Source: Pseudomonas sp. WS 5079
Lineage (GTDB): Bacteria > Pseudomonadota > Gammaproteobacteria > Pseudomonadales > Pseudomonadaceae
DNA length: 64,000 bases
Direction: 5' to 3'
Assembly (NCBI RefSeq): GCF_012985465.1
Contig: NZ_JAAQWN010000001.1
Coordinates: 1-64,000, forward strand
Below, in pieces: positions 16,098 through 26,017 of this stretch. Every line of letters begins with the position of its first letter. Position 1 is the stretch's first letter. Under the pieces are notes generated by a model. It was given only the letters and a program-made list of their open reading frames with translations. It was not told the origin of the DNA and did no database searches. The position numbers were made by a program, and so were the translations under genes.

Positions 16098-18812
16098 TCA
16101 GTACCACTGCTTGAAGCGGCGGATGTAGATCGTCTTCATCAGTTGTGCCACGCAGCAGTAGGCGAGCAAGGTGCCGACCAGCCAAGGGAAGTACGCCCAC
16201 GGCAACGGCTGCAAGCCCACGATCGTGCCCAGGGGCGAGAAGGGCACATAGATCCCCAGGGCGATGACCAGGCTGGTCATCAGCAACACCGGCCAGGCGG
16301 CGGTGCTCTGGAAGAACGGGATCTTGCGGGTGCGCAGCATGTGCACCACCAGGGTCTGGGAGAGCAGCCCCTCGACGAACCAACCGGACTGGAACAGGGT
16401 CTGCATTTCCACACTATTGGCCGAGAACACGTACCACATCAGGGCAAAGGTGGTGATGTCAAAGATCGACGAGGTCGGTCCGATCCAGATCATGAAGCGC
16501 CCGATGTTCTGCGCGTCCCACTTGCGTGGCTTGGCCAGGTATTCCTTGTCCATCTTGTCCCACGGCAGGGCCAGTTGGGAGATGTCGTACATCAGGTTTT
16601 GCAGGAGCAGGTGGATCGCCAGCATCGGCATGAAAGGGATGAACGCACTGGCCACCAGCACCGAGAACACGTTGCCGAAGTTGGAGCTGGCCGTCATGTT
16701 CAGGTACTTCATGATATTGCCGAAGGTCTCGCGACCTTTAAGCACACCTTCTTCGAGGACCATCAGGCTCTTTTCCAGGAGGATGATGTCGGCCGATTCC
16801 TTGGCAATATCAGTCGCGCTGTCCACCGAGATGCCGACGTCGGCATCGCGCAGGGCGGGTGCATCGTTGATGCCGTCGCCGAGGAAGCCCACGGTGTGAC
16901 CATTGGACTGCAAGGCCTTGAGCACCCGGGACTTTTGCAGCGGGGTCAGCTTGGCGAACACCGTGCGTTGTTCGACCTGCTGCTTGAGGGTGGCATCGTC
17001 CATGGCTTCGATGTCCACACCCAGCAGTGGCTCGCCGGGTTCCAGGCCGACCTGGCGGCAGATGGTGTGGGTGACCACGGCGTTATCGCCGGTCAGCACT
17101 TTGACCGCGACCCCGATCTCTTGCAGCGCGGCAATCGCCGGGCCGGCGGTTTCCTTCGGCGGATCGAGGAAGGTCAGGAAACCGTGGATCACCAGGTTGC
17201 GTTCGTCGGCGGGAGTGTACTGCTGGCGCGCCAGGGCCTTGGGAATATTGCGGGTGGCCACCACCAGCACGCGGAAACCGTCCTCGTTGAACTCGTTGGC
17301 GGTGCGCAGCAATTCCTGGCGACGACCCTCGTCCAGGGCCAGGGCGCTAGCGCCTTCCATCACATGGGTGGCAATGCCGAGCATTTCTTCCACGGCGCCC
17401 TTGCACACCAGCAGGTGATCGCCGTGGCTGTCCTTGACCACAATCGACAGGCGCCGGCGCACAAAGTCGAAGGGCAGTTCATCGACCTTGCTGTAGGCAA
17501 ACGGCACCTGGAACTTGGGGTTGTGCTGGGAGAACGCGAGCACCGCCTGATCCATCAGGTTCTTCATGCCGCTTTGGTGATGGCTGTTGAGCCAGGCCAG
17601 GGACAGCACCTGGTCGTCCCGCTGGCCGAAGGCGTTGACGTGGTGCTCGAGGATGATTTTGTCCTGGGTCAGGGTGCCGGTCTTGTCGGTGCACAACACG
17701 TCCATCGAACCGAAGTTCTGGATCGCGTTGAGGCGCTTGACCACCACTTTGCGCTTGGCCATGGCATTCGCACCCTTGGCCAGGTTGGCGCTGACGATCA
17801 TCGGCAGCATTTCCGGGGTCAGCCCCACGGCCACCGCCAGGGCAAACAGGAACGCGTCGCCCCAATCGCCCTTGGTAAAGCCGTTGAGGAAAAACACGAT
17901 GGGCACCATCACCAGCATGAAGCGGATCAGCAGCCAGCTGACGCTGTTCACCCCACGGTCAAAGGCGGTTTGCACCCGGGAGCCGACGATGGCCTTGGCC
18001 AGCGAACCGAAATAGGTACGCGGCCCGGTCGCCACGACCACCGCCTGGGCGCGGCCGCTGACCACGTTGGTACCCATGAAGCAGATGTTGGGCAGGTCCA
18101 GCAGGTTGCTCTGGTCTGGCGCTTGAAGCGTGGCGGATTTTTGCGTGACGTCGCCCAGGGTGTCGTACTTTTCTACCGGCAAGGCTTCGCCGGTCAGCAC
18201 GGCCTGGCTGATAAACAGGTCGCGGGACTCGATCAGGCGGATGTCGGCCGGGATCATGTCGCCGGCCGACAGTTGCACGATATCGCCGGCCACCAGTTCA
18301 CGCATCGGCACTTCACGCAGGGTGGGCTTGGCGCCGACCTGCTCGCGGCGCAGCACGGTGGCGGTGGTGCGTACCATGGCCTTGAGGGCTTCGGCGGATT
18401 TTGCCGAGCGGTGTTCCTGCCAGAAGCGCAGCAGGCTGCTCAGGGCGACCATGGTCATGATGATAATGACCTTGGTCAGGTCCACTTCTTCACCGGCGCG
18501 CAGCGGCAGCCAGTAGTCGGTGACAAAGCTGATCACTGCAAGGGTCAGCAGTACGTAGATAAACGGGTTGTTCAGGGCCTGGAGGAACTGCACCACCGCG
18601 TGGGGCGGCTTGTCGTGGGCCACCTCGTTATAGCCTTCGCGTTGCAGGCGGGCGCTGGCATCCAGTTCGGTCAGGCCGTCCTTGGTCGCCCGGACATTGG
18701 CCAGGGTCGCTGCCAGGCCGTTTTGCGCTTCGCGGGCGGCACGCATCGACAATTTGCTGTCGTGGGCGGTGCTGTTTTTGTTTGCAAGTTGCGTGGTTTT
18801 TACGGCGCTCAT
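16098..18812 (-). CDS. mgtA: Magnesium-translocating P-type ATPase
   Basis: A 904-residue P3B-type ATPase that imports Mg2+. It has a cation-ATPase N-terminal domain, the actuator with LTGEALPVEK near 207-216, phosphorylation site DKTGTLT with Asp376, the TGD and GDGINDAPALRDADVGI motifs, and about ten membrane helices. ATG 18812 has AGGAGT eight bases before it, so I prefer it to ATG 18833. It has a long upstream region with a promoter near 19519-19547 and a small frame between, as is seen for Mg2+-controlled mgtA leaders. An outer-membrane gene follows directly. Confidence 0.93.
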   Translation of the reverse strand: MSAVKTTQLANKNSTAHDSKLSMRAAREAQNGLAATLANVRATKDGLTELDASARLQREGYNEVAHDKPPHAVVQFLQALNNPFIYVLLTLAVISFVTDYWLPLRAGEEVDLTKVIIIMTMVALSSLLRFWQEHRSAKSAEALKAMVRTTATVLRREQVGAKPTLREVPMRELVAGDIVQLSAGDMIPADIRLIESRDLFISQAVLTGEALPVEKYDTLGDVTQKSATLQAPDQSNLLDLPNICFMGTNVVSGRAQAVVVATGPRTYFGSLAKAIVGSRVQTAFDRGVNSVSWLLIRFMLVMVPIVFFLNGFTKGDWGDAFLFALAVAVGLTPEMLPMIVSANLAKGANAMAKRKVVVKRLNAIQNFGSMDVLCTDKTGTLTQDKIILEHHVNAFGQRDDQVLSLAWLNSHHQSGMKNLMDQAVLAFSQHNPKFQVPFAYSKVDELPFDFVRRRLSIVVKDSHGDHLLVCKGAVEEMLGIATHVMEGASALALDEGRRQELLRTANEFNEDGFRVLVVATRNIPKALARQQYTPADERNLVIHGFLTFLDPPKETAGPAIAALQEIGVAVKVLTGDNAVVTHTICRQVGLEPGEPLLGVDIEAMDDATLKQQVEQRTVFAKLTPLQKSRVLKALQSNGHTVGFLGDGINDAPALRDADVGISVDSATDIAKESADIILLEKSLMVLEEGVLKGRETFGNIMKYLNMTASSNFGNVFSVLVASAFIPFMPMLAIHLLLQNLMYDISQLALPWDKMDKEYLAKPRKWDAQNIGRFMIWIGPTSSIFDITTFALMWYVFSANSVEMQTLFQSGWFVEGLLSQTLVVHMLRTRKIPFFQSTAAWPVLLMTSLVIALGIYVPFSPLGTIVGLQPLPWAYFPWLVGTLLAYCCVAQLMKTIYIRRFKQWY

Positions 18813-19019
18813 GATTTTTACTCCTGTCGACATACCCGTTACTTGCCGTCAGGCAGGCGAACACAGGCACGCCGAGTCGCAGTTTTTGCGATCGGGTCTA
18901 ATAACTTTAACGAGGCGAGTTAATTAACGGGCGCGCAGAAAACTACGGCTGGCTTAGTTCGCAAGGAACGCCAGTTAATTAATTGACCAATAATCAGGAA
19001 GTTGCTGTTTCCAGTCGGC

Positions 19020-19304
19020 TTATGCCGCGCGCGCGCTCAGGCTCAGGCGCACTTGGGCAAGCCGGCTGGAAACGTTCCGTCTCTGCGGATCTTGAGGGTC
19101 GGCATGGTCCCAATGCTGGACCAGATGGCCGGTGGTGGGGCACAGGCGCCAGTGCGCCTGCAGGTGTTGCACATTGATACGCGGGGAGGGGGAAGCCAAG
19201 GCCAGGCGCACCGGGGCAACGCCCATGGAAGCACGGCACAGCTTGGCACGCAGGGCTGAGGCCAGCGTGCGTACATCAGGTAGAACAAGGGTCTGGAAAT
19301 TCAT
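19020..19304 (-). CDS. Small hypothetical protein in the mgtA leader
   Basis: A 94-codon frame on the same strand as mgtA, 207 bp before it, with GAGGTGT upstream of ATG 19304. The protein starts MNFQTLVLPDVRTLASALRA, is rich in Leu, Arg and Ala in its first half and His and Gln in the middle, and has no signal peptide or known motif. It may be a real small protein or only a translated regulatory leader whose reading affects mgtA. No function is proposed. Confidence 0.45.
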   Translation of the reverse strand: MNFQTLVLPDVRTLASALRAKLCRASMGVAPVRLALASPSPRINVQHLQAHWRLCPTTGHLVQHWDHADPQDPQRRNVSSRLAQVRLSLSARAA

Positions 19305-19511
19305 AACACACCTCGGGACCGGACTGCGCCGGCTCAAGGCAGTTACGTTGGAGCATCAAGCTCTAGCGCAGCTTACCCGGCCTGGAAGGCGAGTCCCGTC
19401 ATTACTCTGGGTTTGGCGCCCGACCCCTGTATTCACGGGGAGCGGACAGCGACTAGATACTGTGTCCATTGGCTTCTTTTGTGAGGTTGAAAAAAAGGCC
19501 CTAGTTGCAGG
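19305..19511 (-). other. Probable structured 5' leader upstream of mgtA
   Basis: About 200 bases between the predicted transcript start and the 94-codon frame. It contains GC-rich complementary stretches such as GTCCGCTCCCCGTG and CAGGGGTCGGGCGCC and a run of seven T on the minus strand (19490-19497 region). No M-box consensus was recognised. Its place, ahead of a Mg2+ pump, suggests a regulatory RNA, but folding was not computed. Confidence 0.3.
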
Positions 19512-19518
19512 CACGGGC

Positions 19519-19547
19519 AATTTACTCAGGCAGGCAGGGGATGTCAA
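19519..19547 (-). promoter_or_regulatory. Candidate sigma-70 promoter for the mgtA operon
   Basis: On the minus strand a perfect TTGACA (19542-19547) is followed after exactly 17 bp by TAAATT (19519-19524). It points toward the 94-codon frame and mgtA and would make a leader of roughly 700 bases before the mgtA start. Confidence 0.55.
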
Positions 19548-19613
19548 TCTGTAATGAACTTGTTTGTTGTTCGTTCAGACTTTATTCAGATTGGCCTGAT
19601 TGGCTATATAAGT

Positions 19614-20225
19614 TCATAGACTGTATGCGGCCAATAATGCGAGATAAATCAGTACTAAGCCGCAGGCACCATGGCTGACCCGCTGCCAAGTTGCCGAGGC
19701 GTTCTTTCGCAAGACATTGACCAAGCCTGCAATCAAAAAACACGACAGGATCGAGGCCAGCATAAAACCGGCGAAGAACACCAGGGTCTGGCCATGACTC
19801 GGCGTGGCGCCGACGATGCCTGACAAGGCACTGCCCAGGGCGCCCCAATACACGATGTTCTTGGGGTTGGCCAACGAGATGGCGGCCCCCACCATCAGCG
19901 CATTGCGCCCGGTGCTGGGCGGTGCGCTGTCGGGTTGCGGCAACTGCCAGGCATCTTGCAGGCTGCGCAGGCCGAGCCAGGCCAGGTACAGCGCGCAAAC
20001 GGCGGTCAGCGGCACACGTACCGCTTCGTGCTGGATCAGCAGGGCCATGCCGGTCAGGCCGATTACCGCCCAGGTCGCATCGCCCACCAGCGAGCCTATT
20101 TGCACCAGCAGCGCTGGGGTGAACCCATGCAACAGGCCGCGGCGCAGGGTTTCCGCCAGCACCGCGCCAGGGGACAGGCAAAACACAAAGCCGAATACCA
20201 GTGCGCAAAAAAAGATCGTCAACAT
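19614..20225 (-). CDS. LysE-family exporter
   Basis: About 203 residues in six hydrophobic helices, with the LysE-family opening FCLSPGAVLAETLRRG and a second conserved loop ISLANPKNIVYWGALGSAL near the middle. Members pump amino acids or related metabolites out across the inner membrane. ATG 20225 has GGGGA five bases upstream; in-frame ATGs at 20231, 20237 and 20246 are possible. A REP element lies just upstream and the preceding gene on this strand encodes an AraC-type regulator, a likely controller of this exporter. Confidence 0.82.
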   Translation of the reverse strand: MLTIFFCALVFGFVFCLSPGAVLAETLRRGLLHGFTPALLVQIGSLVGDATWAVIGLTGMALLIQHEAVRVPLTAVCALYLAWLGLRSLQDAWQLPQPDSAPPSTGRNALMVGAAISLANPKNIVYWGALGSALSGIVGATPSHGQTLVFFAGFMLASILSCFLIAGLVNVLRKNASATWQRVSHGACGLVLIYLALLAAYSL

Positions 20226-20248
20226 CGCCATCCCCATAAATGCCATCG

Positions 20249-20273
20249 CCGGCAAGCCGGCTCCTACAGGTCA
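20249..20273. repeat. Single REP element
   Basis: GCCGGCAAGCCGGCTCCTACA is one REP arm of the same family as the array at 1-490. It overlaps the last codons of the AraC-type gene, whose TAG stop lies inside it at 20264-20266, and sits directly upstream of the LysE-family gene. Confidence 0.8.
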
Positions 20274-21091
20274 GTCTGAGGCTGGGGGCACGCAGGGGTC
20301 TTGGACCAGATTGCGCTCTGATAGCGGCCAGGGGTAATCCCGTACGCCGCACGGAAGTGCCGGTTGAGATGGCTCTGGTCGGCAAAGCCCAGGTCATGGG
20401 CAACCTCGGCGGCGCTCAGGCCGCTGCGCAGCAAGCCTTTCGCGCGGCGGGTACGCAGTTGCATGGCCCACTGGCGGGGGCTCAGGCCGGTTTCTTTCTG
20501 GAAGGTGCGCAGTACGTGGAATTTCGACAGGCCCAACTCGTCACCCAGGGCGTCCAGTGCCACACCCTGATGCAACTGCGCGGCGAGTAACTCCTGGGCC
20601 TGGGCGACGAGCCGTGACCCGGCGCTGGCGCCACCCGGCAGGCGCACACCACTGAGCTTGACCACCTCGCCCAGCAGCACCACCAGGGCATCTTCGTTCA
20701 GCCCCCGCAGCAGCGGGTCGGCGCTCAGCGCGCCCTTGGCGGCGTGCGCCAGTTGCGCCGCCAGGGCAGGGGCAAAACACAGCGCGCGATCAAACTCCAG
20801 GTGCGCCAGCCCCAGGTCGTCGGCCAGGCGATCGGCACCGGCGTACAGGCTGACAAAGTGCCAGGGCGCCCCCTCGGCCGCACCGCCGCCCTGGATCTGG
20901 CCAGGGTTGTACAGGGTGATACTGCCGGGCCCGGCCTCGAAAGTGCGGCGGTCCAGCCACACCTGTTCGGCGCCCACCAGGTTGACGCCAATCACGCATT
21001 CGTCGTGGCTATGGCGGGCAAACGTCAGGCCGCTGCAGGTGGTGCTGCTGATTTCGTAATGGCCCAGCCAGGCGTGGTGCGGGGAACTCAT
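20264..21091 (-). CDS. AraC-family transcriptional regulator
   Basis: A 275-residue regulator with an N-terminal AraC-type cupin sensor (HSHDECVIGVNLVGAEQVW, then GSITLYNPGQIQ) and a C-terminal double HTH: ALDALGDELGLSKFHVLRTFQKETG and AAEVAHDLGFADQSHLNRHFRAAYGITPGRY. These regulators bind small ligands such as amino acids. It precedes a LysE-family exporter on the same strand, 38 bp apart, and probably activates it. Confidence 0.87.
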   Translation of the reverse strand: MSSPHHAWLGHYEISSTTCSGLTFARHSHDECVIGVNLVGAEQVWLDRRTFEAGPGSITLYNPGQIQGGGAAEGAPWHFVSLYAGADRLADDLGLAHLEFDRALCFAPALAAQLAHAAKGALSADPLLRGLNEDALVVLLGEVVKLSGVRLPGGASAGSRLVAQAQELLAAQLHQGVALDALGDELGLSKFHVLRTFQKETGLSPRQWAMQLRTRRAKGLLRSGLSAAEVAHDLGFADQSHLNRHFRAAYGITPGRYQSAIWSKTPACPQPQTDL

Positions 21092-21133
21092 GGGGTGGGC
21101 TCAGTGGCGGCGGGTGCGGCAAAGCATACCTGT

Positions 21134-22417
<1,284 letters not shown>

Positions 22418-22556
22418 CAAGGCATTCTCTGTGGGGGGGATTCGACGTTTGATTGACCTGTGACAAGGTACCGAGGTTCTGTGCCAAGTGGTTGAAATTA
22501 AAATGAAACACAACTGTCCTAAAGTGCCCGCCATTGGTGATAAAGGAAGTAACGGT

Positions 22557-22772
22557 GTGACCCGTGCCACTCGCAACCTGCGCAAGACCCTCGATTCTGT
22601 CGCGGACAACAACGAAACCGCGGCTTTTGACTTGATGCGCGCCGTCGAAAAACTCAGCGATGAAGTGCTGCGTCAGCGCCTGCTCAACACCATTCACCGC
22701 CTTAACCAGGATGCCCATGAACTGCGTGAGGCCCGGGATGCGGTAGAGCGGGTGTCGGTCAAGCTGGCCTGA
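22557..22772 (+). CDS. Small helical hypothetical protein
   Basis: A 71-residue protein predicted to be almost all helix, with charged heptad-like stretches ([23 protein letters not shown]). It starts at GTG 22557 with GGAAG seven bases upstream; a longer frame from 22488 has no ribosome-binding site. It stands alone between arsB and a hydrolase gene. I do not recognise its family. The coiled-coil character suggests a dimer or a binding partner. Confidence 0.6.
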   Translation: MTRATRNLRKTLDSVADNNETAAFDLMRAVEKLSDEVLRQRLLNTIHRLNQDAHELREARDAVERVSVKLA

Positions 22773-22888
22773 TAATGGCACGTAGCCGTTCGGCGATTGG
22801 GGGGTGACGATCGAGCCGGCTGCGCTGACACTGGGCATGGTCGCGGTTGTCCGCAAGACCCCATGCTCAATCCACAGGAAGTCATCGA

Positions 22889-23584
22889 ATGAGTGAAAAA
22901 CCGGCAATTGTCCTGGTACACGGCTTTTGGGGCGGCGCAGCCCATTGGAGCCGAGTGATCGTCGAACTGCAGAAAAAGGGCTATCGCGACTTGCACGCGG
23001 TGGAAATTCCCCTGACTTCATTGGCCGACGACGCCGAACGCACACGCAAGATGGTGGCCCAGGTCAAGGGGCCGGTGTTGTTGGTCGGGCATTCCTATGG
23101 GGGCGCGGTCATTTCCCAGGCAGGCAACGAGCCCAACGTCCAGGGCCTGGTGTTTATTGCCGCGTTTGCCCCGGATGCGGGGGAAAGTCCGGGCGCAATC
23201 ACCCAGCAACACCTGCCCGAGGCCGCCGCCAACCTGGTGCCGGACAGCGATGGCTACCTGTGGGTCAAGCCCGAGTTGTTCCATGAGAGCTTCTGCCAGG
23301 ACTTGCCGCAGTCAGAGGGCGACGTGCTGGGAATTACGCAGAAGGCGCCCCTGGCCAGTACCTTTGGCGATGAAGTGAGCAATCCGGCCTGGAAGAACAA
23401 GCCGTCGTGGTATCAGGTGTCCACCCAGGACCACATGATTCACCCCGATAACCAGGTACGCATGGCCGAGCGCATCAAGCCCCGGGAGATTCTCACGCTG
23501 GACGCCAGTCACGCCTCGCTGGCCTCCAGGGCAGGCGAAGTGGCGGCATTTATCGACAAGGCCGCCACGGCCCTGCAGCCATAA
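22889..23584 (+). CDS. Alpha/beta-hydrolase
   Basis: A 231-residue hydrolase of the alpha/beta fold with the oxyanion motif HGFWGGAAHW, the nucleophile elbow GHSYGG (Ser in about position 76), and C-terminal acid and His parts in STQDHMIHP and DASHASL. The family includes esterases of the salicylate-esterase/hydroxynitrile lyase type. ATG 22889 has AGGAAG upstream. No pathway partner is adjacent, so the substrate is unknown. Confidence 0.85.
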   Translation: MSEKPAIVLVHGFWGGAAHWSRVIVELQKKGYRDLHAVEIPLTSLADDAERTRKMVAQVKGPVLLVGHSYGGAVISQAGNEPNVQGLVFIAAFAPDAGESPGAITQQHLPEAAANLVPDSDGYLWVKPELFHESFCQDLPQSEGDVLGITQKAPLASTFGDEVSNPAWKNKPSWYQVSTQDHMIHPDNQVRMAERIKPREILTLDASHASLASRAGEVAAFIDKAATALQP

Positions 23585-23683
23585 ATCAGGCAGGCAACAT
23601 TCCTTCCTGGCGTCGGGGTGTTGCCTGCAAGATCGTTCAAGACAATCCTGTTTGGCGCTGCCATGCTTGCCGACTGTCTGTCG

Positions 23684-24394
23684 ATGAGCCTGTTGTCCAT
23701 GCCTACTGCCTTGCCGCATTACGCCTTCGCCCGTGGCGCGATTGCGATTATTCCCCTGTCGTTGGCGTGCGCCCCGTGGGGCCTGCTCGCCGGTTCCCTG
23801 GCGATTGACGCTCAATTCACCCCGCTGGAAAGCCAGGGCCTGTCGGCCATTGTGTTTGCCGGTGCCGCACAGTTGGTGGCGATTGGCATGGTCAAGAGCG
23901 GCGCGAGCCTGATCGCCATTTTGCTCACCACCTTGCTGCTGACCTCCCAGCACTTGCTGTATGGCATGCATATGCGTAGCACCCTGTCGCCCTTGCCGGC
24001 GCGCTGGCGCATGAGCCTGGGCTTTTTGCTGACCGACGAATTCTTCGCCCTGGTCAGCCAATACGACCGCCAGACCTTCAACCGCTGGTATGCCCTGGGC
24101 GTGGGCCTGACGTTCTACGTGGCCTGGAACCTGTTCACCCTGGCCGGCATCGTGCTCGGCAAGAGCATCCCCAACCTCGATCAACTGGGCCTGGAGTTCT
24201 CCATCGCCGCGACCTTCATCGCCTTGATCACCCCGGTTGTGCGTGATGTGCCGACGGTGGTGTGCGTGGCAGTGGCCCTGCTGTTTTCGGTGCTGCTCAG
24301 CTACTGGCACTGGGAGTCGGCGGTGGTGGTGTCGGGGTTGTTGGGGATGAGCGCAGGGTATGCCTGCAAACGCTTGGGAGTGGGGCAGCGATGA
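23684..24394 (+). CDS. AzlC-family branched-chain amino acid exporter subunit
   Basis: About 236 residues, with AzlC-type membrane helices and the conserved stretch LSAIVFAGAAQLVAIGMVKSGAS followed by SQHLLYGMHMR. AzlC pairs with AzlD to export branched-chain amino acids. The start is uncertain (ATG 23663, 23684 or 23699; no clear ribosome-binding site). Its stop overlaps the AzlD start as ATGA. Confidence 0.83.
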   Translation: MSLLSMPTALPHYAFARGAIAIIPLSLACAPWGLLAGSLAIDAQFTPLESQGLSAIVFAGAAQLVAIGMVKSGASLIAILLTTLLLTSQHLLYGMHMRSTLSPLPARWRMSLGFLLTDEFFALVSQYDRQTFNRWYALGVGLTFYVAWNLFTLAGIVLGKSIPNLDQLGLEFSIAATFIALITPVVRDVPTVVCVAVALLFSVLLSYWHWESAVVVSGLLGMSAGYACKRLGVGQR

Positions 24395-24702
24395 TTTTTG
24401 TGATGATTATCGGCATGGGCCTGGCGGTGTTTTTCAACCGTTATCTGTTTCTTGAACCGCGCTTGCCGGTGCGCCTGAACCGTGGCGCCCGGGAGTTTCT
24501 CGGGTTCGCGGTACCCGGCATGTTGACGGCGATTTGCGGGCCGATCATTTTCCTCGCCGAGCACAAGCTCAACCTGAGCCCCACCAACCCCTACCTGCTG
24601 GCCGGGATCTGTGCGGTGGCCCTGATGTTCTGGACCCGCAGCGTGTTGACCACGGTGCTGTTGAGCATGGCGCTGTTCTATCTGTTTCGCTGGTTGTTGT
24701 AG
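24391..24702 (+). CDS. AzlD-family transporter subunit
   Basis: A 103-residue protein with four hydrophobic helices, starting MIFVMIIGMGLAVFFNRY, with the AzlD pattern FLGFAVPGMLTAI near 40-52. It is the small partner of AzlC for branched-chain amino acid export. The start is fixed by the ATGA overlap with azlC at 24391-24394, so the two are translated together. Confidence 0.85.
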   Translation: MIFVMIIGMGLAVFFNRYLFLEPRLPVRLNRGAREFLGFAVPGMLTAICGPIIFLAEHKLNLSPTNPYLLAGICAVALMFWTRSVLTTVLLSMALFYLFRWLL

Positions 24703-24741
24703 GCAGTGGTACAGTCGCGTTTTTTTCAAGGAAGCGATGGC

Positions 24742-25095
24742 ATGCGGAAGGTGGTGATAGGTGCGTTGGTCCTGGCGGCGCTGGCCGGTTGCGCAGGTTC
24801 GAAGATGAAAGACGCACGCGCTGGCGCGCCCTATAAAACCCTGGCGTCTGATAAGGCGGCCCTGGTCGTAGCCCAATGCATCCAGTTTGGCTGGCAGGAC
24901 GAGGCGGTATTCGGCGTCGACGCCGGCGGCTTCATGGAGCCTGCGCAAGGCGGTGGCCATACGGTGTACACCACGGGCGGTGACTACTTTGTCGATGTGC
25001 GCAGCGCCGGTACCAGCACCACGGTCAGTTACTACGCGGTGCAGGACAATTGGGCCGCCAAGCGCCGTCTGGCCGCCTTGGCGACCTGCCTGTAG
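24742..25095 (+). CDS. Small lipoprotein
   Basis: A 117-residue protein with a lipoprotein signal peptide: MRKVVIGALVLAALAGC, lipobox LAGC with Cys17. The mature part has two further cysteines, near CIQFGW and at the C-terminus, that may pair, and a Gly/Thr-rich strand region. AAGGAAGCG precedes ATG 24742. It is not recognised. It lies 39 bp after AzlD and could be cotranscribed. Confidence 0.75.
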   Translation: MRKVVIGALVLAALAGCAGSKMKDARAGAPYKTLASDKAALVVAQCIQFGWQDEAVFGVDAGGFMEPAQGGGHTVYTTGGDYFVDVRSAGTSTTVSYYAVQDNWAAKRRLAALATCL

Positions 25096-25163
25096 GTTGT
25101 TTCTTTAGAAATCTTCAGAAATGCCCAGCGGACACTGCGCCGGCTTTGTCTTAAAATGCCAGC

Positions 25164-25226
25164 GCTTGCCCGACATGATGGCTCTTTACCAGTACATGGA
25201 TGTCGAGGCCTAAATGTCGGGCAAGC
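25164..25226. repeat. 13-bp inverted repeat around a 12-codon frame
   Basis: GCTTGCCCGACAT (25164-25176) is perfectly complementary to ATGTCGGGCAAGC (25214-25226), 37 bp apart. The loop holds ATGATGGCTCTTTACC and on to a TAA stop, a frame of 12 codons (MMALYQYMDVEA). It lies downstream of the lipoprotein gene, convergent with the DUF1275 gene. It could be a terminator-like hairpin, a small RNA or a decayed element with inverted ends. There is no T-run for a standard terminator. Confidence 0.5.
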
Positions 25227-25232
25227 ACCTTT

Positions 25233-25937
25233 TCAACGTGGCATATAGCCCAGGTGCCAGCGCCGCGGAATCTTCAGCGACACCAGGCCCAGCAGCGCCG
25301 ACAGCAGGCCGCTGACCAACAGTGCCCGGATCCCCATCTGGTGCTCCAGCACAGCACCGATCACCGCGCCGACAAACATCCCGGCCCAGGGAATCAACTG
25401 CACGCGCCAGCCATTGCGGCGCTCCCCCAGTATCCAGCGCCCCAGGCCGCGACCGAAACGCGACAACGCGCCGGTCACGTAAGTCAGCCCCACGGGCAAG
25501 CCATTGACCTGTTCCACCGCCGCATTGAGCATGCCCATGGCAATGATCGCAGCCAGTACTGCCGGCAACTGCTCGGCCATCGGCCACGCCGCGGCGCCGC
25601 ACAACAGTGTGGCAATACACAGCAACAACGGCAGCGCATGGCGCTTGCTCACGCGGCTGATGATCACCCCCAGCGCATTGCCCAGGATAAACGTTGCCAC
25701 CAACAGGGTGAGGCGCCCGGTCAGCCCCAGGTCACCCTCACTGATTGCCACCGCCAGCCGCGTGGTGTTGCCGCTCATGAACGAGACAAAATCGCCACTG
25801 GCCATGAAACCGATGGCGTCGGTCATGCCGGCCAGCACCGAAAGGCTGGCCACCAGCGTCAGGCCGATGCGCCCCCGCCATTTGTGCTGGTGCTGCAGGG
25901 CGGTATTGACCATGGGTTTAGGGGAAGAGGGCAGCAC
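25233..25937 (-). CDS. DUF1275 (YoaK-type) membrane protein
   Basis: A 234-residue membrane protein of the DUF1275 family, six helices, with the conserved GMTDAIGFMASGDFVSFMSGNTT near residues 37-59 and GMLNAAVEQVNGLPVGLTYVTGAL in the middle. The function of the family is unknown. GTG 25937 has AGAGGAA upstream, better than ATG 25913, which lacks a ribosome-binding site. Its neighbours do not hint at a role. Confidence 0.8.
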   Translation of the reverse strand: MLPSSPKPMVNTALQHQHKWRGRIGLTLVASLSVLAGMTDAIGFMASGDFVSFMSGNTTRLAVAISEGDLGLTGRLTLLVATFILGNALGVIISRVSKRHALPLLLCIATLLCGAAAWPMAEQLPAVLAAIIAMGMLNAAVEQVNGLPVGLTYVTGALSRFGRGLGRWILGERRNGWRVQLIPWAGMFVGAVIGAVLEHQMGIRALLVSGLLSALLGLVSLKIPRRWHLGYMPR

Positions 25938-26017
25938 GGCGAGAGGTTCCTCTATGAGATTATCCGGCCACTACCGTAGGACGCTTTCCGGTTGACTGCA
26001 ATGACTTGGCACATCCT

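Noticed and set aside
15966..18923. A 985-codon open frame antisense to mgtA
   Set aside because: It is the shadow of a GC-rich gene on the other strand: its residues are rich in His, Gln, Gly and Ala without any domain, and mgtA is clearly real.
19305..19511. M-box (ykoK) magnesium riboswitch
   Set aside because: No stretch resembled the conserved M-box core by eye; only a general structured leader is proposed.
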